Below are positions 22,538 through 25,522 of a DNA stretch of 25,522 nt, one piece after another. The position numbers and the translations under genes were made by a program. Numbering within the stretch: position 1 is the first letter of the stretch; the number at the start of each line of letters is the position of its first letter. The stretch comes from Pseudomonadota bacterium. Its GTDB lineage: Bacteria > Myxococcota_A > Polyangia > Polyangiales > Polyangiaceae. The stretch spans positions 1 through 25,522 of the forward strand of contig JAEZYZ010000276.1 in NCBI GenBank assembly GCA_023418705.1, read 5' to 3'. The notes below the pieces were generated by a model, which saw nothing but the letters and a program-made list of their open reading frames with translations, searched no databases and had not been told where the DNA came from.

Positions 22538-23709
22538 AGACCGGCTTCATCGCAGCGTCGATCGCGCTCACCCTGATCGCGTGGGCGCCGCCGGCCCCGA
22601 GCCAGGCGGTGCTCGACGCGCTGCGAGATCGCGGCGCCCTCGCGTGGCAAACGAGCAAGCTCAAAGCCATTCGGGGCGTCACGATCGGTCCGATCGAGAA
22701 CAAGCTGCATCCCGATCGCGGGTACGGCAGCGACCGGTGCGCGCGCACGATGGAAGAGGCGCGCCGGATGGGCGCCAACTGGGTCAGCCTGACACCCTTC
22801 GGGCGAGTCTGGGATTTGAGCTCGAGCGGCATCGCCCTCGACTTCGAGGCCCCGAGCGGTGAAAACCGGCGCGCAGTGCGCGACGCCGTCGCCCAGGCGC
22901 ACGCCGCCGGCCTGCGGGTGCTGCTCGTGCCGCATCTCTGGGTGGAGAGCGGCGGGTGGCGCGGCGAGATCGAGCCTGGGTCCGAAGAGCGGTGGCGCGC
23001 CTTCGCGGCCAGCTACCGGCGCTTCGTCCTGCACTGGGCGCAGCTGGCGCGCGAGGCCGGGGTCGACATGCTCGCGGTCGGCATCGAGCTGCGCAGCTGG
23101 GTCACCACGGCGCGCGCGCCCCAGTTCGCGGACATCGTGCGGGAGGTCCGCAGCGTCTACCCGGGGCCGCTGACGTACGCCGCCAACTGGGACGACGTCG
23201 AACAAACCGTGATCTGGGGCGAGCTCGACATCATCGGCATCAACGGCTTTTATCCGCTCGCGCGGCGCAAGGGCGCACCGCTGGCCGCCCTGCGGCGCGG
23301 CGCCGACGACGTTCGAAAGAAAGTGAAAGCCCTCGCCGAACAATGGGACAAGCCGGTGCTCTTCACCGAGTTTGGCTACACCACCCGCGAAGATCCGGCG
23401 ATCGAGCCGTGGATCTGGCCCGATCACCTGGAAAAGGTCGTGATCGACGAGCAGGCGCAGGCCGACGCTTACCGCGCGCTGCTCGGGGCGCTGGTGGATG
23501 AGCCGCGCTTCGCCGGCTTCTTCGTCTGGCGGGTTTATGCCGACCCCGACGACGTCTCCCAGGAGGCCGAGTGGGGGTTCTCACCGCGCGGCAAACGCGC
23601 CGAGCTCGTGCTCAGGGACGCGTTCACCGCGCACTGGGCTGCGGACGGGCCGCGGCCGCTCGGCGCTGCCCTGATCCGGCGTGCAGCGGAGCGCGTCGGC
23701 GACTTCTGA
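22534..23709 (+). CDS. Exported GH113-like TIM-barrel glycoside hydrolase
   Basis: A 391-residue protein with a signal peptide (MKTGFIAASIALTLIAWAPPAPSQA, cleavage near residue 25). The rest is a TIM barrel resembling glycoside hydrolase family 113 (beta-mannanase-type): GVTIGPIENKL, MGANWVSLTPFGRVWD, GLRVLLVPHLWV, WRAFAASYRRFVLHWAQLAREAGVD, AVGIELRSW (candidate acid/base Glu after strand 4), WGELDIIGINGFYPL, KPVLFTEFGYTT (candidate nucleophile Glu after strand 7) and GFFVWRVYADPDD. Both catalytic Glu positions of the clan seem present. The substrate is unknown; family members act on mannans or related beta-linked glycans. The ATG at 22534 overlaps the HAD gene, and an upstream in-frame ATG at 22408 would lose the signal peptide. 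Confidence 0.85.
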   Translation: MKTGFIAASIALTLIAWAPPAPSQAVLDALRDRGALAWQTSKLKAIRGVTIGPIENKLHPDRGYGSDRCARTMEEARRMGANWVSLTPFGRVWDLSSSGIALDFEAPSGENRRAVRDAVAQAHAAGLRVLLVPHLWVESGGWRGEIEPGSEERWRAFAASYRRFVLHWAQLAREAGVDMLAVGIELRSWVTTARAPQFADIVREVRSVYPGPLTYAANWDDVEQTVIWGELDIIGINGFYPLARRKGAPLAALRRGADDVRKKVKALAEQWDKPVLFTEFGYTTREDPAIEPWIWPDHLEKVVIDEQAQADAYRALLGALVDEPRFAGFFVWRVYADPDDVSQEAEWGFSPRGKRAELVLRDAFTAHWAADGPRPLGAALIRRAAERVGDF

Positions 23710-23768
23710 CGACCGTGAGCGGCTTATTTCCGGTCGACCGGCTCTTCGTGTTAGAGCGGACGCTCCCC

Positions 23769-25472
23769 GTGCAACGCGCCGATTGCCGCCCCGTTCGCCG
23801 CCTCGCCGCGCTCTTGGCGCCGGTCTGCCTGACCCTGGCCAGCAGCACGTCGCTGGCGGCGCCGCCCGTCGAGAACCCGCCGGAGCCGGCGCCCCTCGCC
23901 CGGGTCTTGAACGCGGAAAGCCGCACCCTCGACAACGGGTTGCGCTTGCTCCTGGCCCCTGACGGGGAGCTGCCCACCGTCACCTCTTGCGCCACCTTCA
24001 AGCTCGGCTTCGGTCATGAGCAACCGAAAGCCCGCGGAACGCTGGCCGCGCTGTTGAGGCTCACCACCGATCCGCTGCTCAATCAAGTCGCGCAGTTCGT
24101 CACCGGCCGCGCCGGCACCATCAGCCACGACGCGGGCGCCGACCTCAGCAGCATGTGCGTGACCGCGCCGGCGCACGAGCTCGGCCTGACGCTCTGGGCG
24201 CTCGCGGAGTGGATGAAGCCACTTCGGTTGAGCCAGGCGCGGCTCGACCGCGCGCTGGAGCCCGAGGGCGACGCTCAACCGCCGGAGACCACGCTGCTCG
24301 GCGCGCGGCGCCGCCTGAAGTCGCTGGTGTTTCGGGGCTACGCGCCCTACGACGTCGGCCCCGTGGAGGGGCTCGCGCCCGAGGACGTCGAGCAGCTGCA
24401 CGCCGCGGGATTTCAGCCCCGCGCCGCCGTGATCTCGGTGGCTGGGCAGCTCGAAGAGGGGGCCGCCGTGCAGCTGGCCAACCAATACCTCGGCGCCGTT
24501 CCGCCGCGTGGCGCGCCGCCCGAGCTTGCGTCGGCGGAGGTCCCGCTCCAAACGACCGATCGCTTTCTGTTCTTCCACGATGCCAGCGCGGAACAGCCGT
24601 CGGCGTTCTACGGCTGGTCCATCCCAGAAGCAGCCTCGGAAGACCACCGGGCGCTGAAGCTCGCCGCGATCGTGCTGGCTGGGGGGGAAGGCTCGCGCCT
24701 GCACCAAGAGCTCGTGCACAAGCGGCACCTGCTGCAAGAGGTGCATCCCTTCATCGAAGCGGACCGCAAGACGGCATTGCTCGGCGTGCGGGTGGTCGCG
24801 AAACCGCGCGTCCCACTCTCGAGCGTGCACAAGATCATCATCGAGCAGCTGCGGAGGTTTCGTGGCGGCGGGCCGACGGCCGTCGAGCTCGACCGAGCGC
24901 GCGAGCGCCTCGGCGCCGAGCTCGTCTTCGAGCTGCAGAGCACCCGTGAGCGGGCGCGCTGGCTCGGCGAGCGCGCGGCGCGCGGGCAGCCGCTCGACGG
25001 CGCCGAAGCCTGGACGGACGCGTATGCGACCATCACTGCCGAGGCGGTGCGTCGAGCGGCCGGGCAGCACCTCACGGAGCTGCGGGTCAGCGTGGTCGAA
25101 GCGCACCCCCCTGGGTACCAGCGGTACGCCGGCAGCGGCGGCGCGGCGGTGGCGCGCGTGCACATCGTCGATCAAGGCGAGACCCTGATCGGCATCGCCA
25201 AGCGCTACGGCGTCTCCGTCGCCGCCCTCACCTCCACCAACCGGATCGACAAGAACAAACCCATCTTCCCTGGCCAGAAGCTGAAGCTGCCGTCCGGCGC
25301 CAAGGCCCCAAAGAAACCGCGCGTGCACGTGGTCAAGGCGGGAGACACCTTGATCGGCATCGCCAAGCGCTATGGCGTCACCGTCGCGGACATCACCGGC
25401 GCCAACGGCATCTCTCGCAAAAAACCGATCCGCGTCGGGCAGAAGCTGGTGGTCCCCCCGAAGAAGAAGTAG
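23769..25472 (+). CDS. M16 peptidase-like protein without zinc motif, fused to two LysM domains
   Basis: A 567-residue exported protein: signal peptide (RRLAALLAPVCLTLASSTSLAA, from GTG at 23769; GTG at 23748 is the alternative). M16 (pitrilysin/processing peptidase) architecture follows: NGLRLLLAPDGELPTV near the N-terminus, a first lobe to about residue 220, and a second lobe with LAGGEGSRLHQELVHKRHL (~300-315). The HxxEH zinc motif of active M16 subunits should follow the first strands, but the region reads ARGTLAALLRLTT with no His-x-x-Glu-His, so it is probably a non-catalytic partner or binding protein. Two LysM domains end the protein (~464-509 and ~518-563; GETLIGIAKRYGV and GDTLIGIAKRYGV), which bind peptidoglycan. 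It lies 59 bp after the GH113-like gene, same strand. Confidence 0.85.
   Translation: MQRADCRPVRRLAALLAPVCLTLASSTSLAAPPVENPPEPAPLARVLNAESRTLDNGLRLLLAPDGELPTVTSCATFKLGFGHEQPKARGTLAALLRLTTDPLLNQVAQFVTGRAGTISHDAGADLSSMCVTAPAHELGLTLWALAEWMKPLRLSQARLDRALEPEGDAQPPETTLLGARRRLKSLVFRGYAPYDVGPVEGLAPEDVEQLHAAGFQPRAAVISVAGQLEEGAAVQLANQYLGAVPPRGAPPELASAEVPLQTTDRFLFFHDASAEQPSAFYGWSIPEAASEDHRALKLAAIVLAGGEGSRLHQELVHKRHLLQEVHPFIEADRKTALLGVRVVAKPRVPLSSVHKIIIEQLRRFRGGGPTAVELDRARERLGAELVFELQSTRERARWLGERAARGQPLDGAEAWTDAYATITAEAVRRAAGQHLTELRVSVVEAHPPGYQRYAGSGGAAVARVHIVDQGETLIGIAKRYGVSVAALTSTNRIDKNKPIFPGQKLKLPSGAKAPKKPRVHVVKAGDTLIGIAKRYGVTVADITGANGISRKKPIRVGQKLVVPPKKK
25158..25457 (+). repeat. Duplicated LysM-encoding segment
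   Basis: The segments at about 25184-25221 and 25349-25386 are the same at the DNA level except for a few bases (both encode LIGIAKRYGV plus flanks), about 165 bp apart. Third positions are also conserved, which implies recent duplication or conversion of the LysM unit. Confidence 0.7.
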
Positions 25473-25522
25473 GGCGGAGGGCCTCCGGATGGGGGGCGCT
25501 CGCTCGGGGGCGGGATCGGGGG

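Noticed and set aside
23751..25328. 525-codon minus-strand open frame opposite the M16-LysM gene
   Set aside because: Composition is typical of antisense high-GC frames, and the plus strand encodes clear LysM domains.

Overview
The window is GC-rich, densely coding bacterial DNA that looks like Myxococcota, most likely Polyangia (Sorangium/Polyangium-like). This is an inference from content: a FrzS/AglZ-type pseudo-receiver coiled-coil protein, several lipoproteins with long Gly/Ser/Thr-rich spacers, two SUMF1-domain lipoproteins, HzsA-like beta-propeller cytochromes and an ECF sigma/FecR pair. No rRNA, tRNA, CRISPR array, intact transposase or phage gene was seen. I call 21 protein genes.

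Layout. (1) 64-6598, minus strand: two exported HzsA-like propeller cytochromes with a HEAT-repeat exported protein between them. A sigma-54-like promoter and a 5'-UTR hairpin lie upstream of the first gene. (2) 6820-9722, plus strand: HisIE (possibly leaderless) and a FrzS-like motility/polarity protein. (3) 9739-12668: a signal-less BtuF-like binding protein divergent from an OPA-family MFS transporter, with a perfect 10-bp dyad between them, then an Ate/Bpt N-end-rule aminoacyl transferase. (4) 12738-15923, minus strand: a SUMF1-domain lipoprotein, then an outer-membrane beta-barrel protein and a small Cys-rich lipoprotein. (5) 16148-17382, minus strand: a purine nucleoside phosphorylase/cytidine deaminase salvage operon with ATGA overlap. 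(6) 17508-19712, plus strand: a small basic protein, then an ECF sigma factor overlapping a FecR-type regulator with a TonB/AgmX-like C-terminus. (7) 19886-21656, minus strand: IF-1, a second SUMF1 lipoprotein and a small lipoprotein. (8) 21818-25472, plus strand: a HAD-fold protein with an altered catalytic motif overlapping a GH113-like TIM-barrel protein, then a zinc-motif-less M16-like protein fused to two LysM domains.

The most unusual signals are: a family of intergenic palindromic elements with CTAGAGC borders, sitting on or next to TAG stop codons (1-66, 14242-14265, 16106-16145, 19709-19877); the paired HzsA-like cytochromes with a HEAT partner; the M16-like/LysM fusion; and the DxN HAD/GH113-like overlapping pair. 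All functional statements rest on motif and family recognition by eye; no searches were run.
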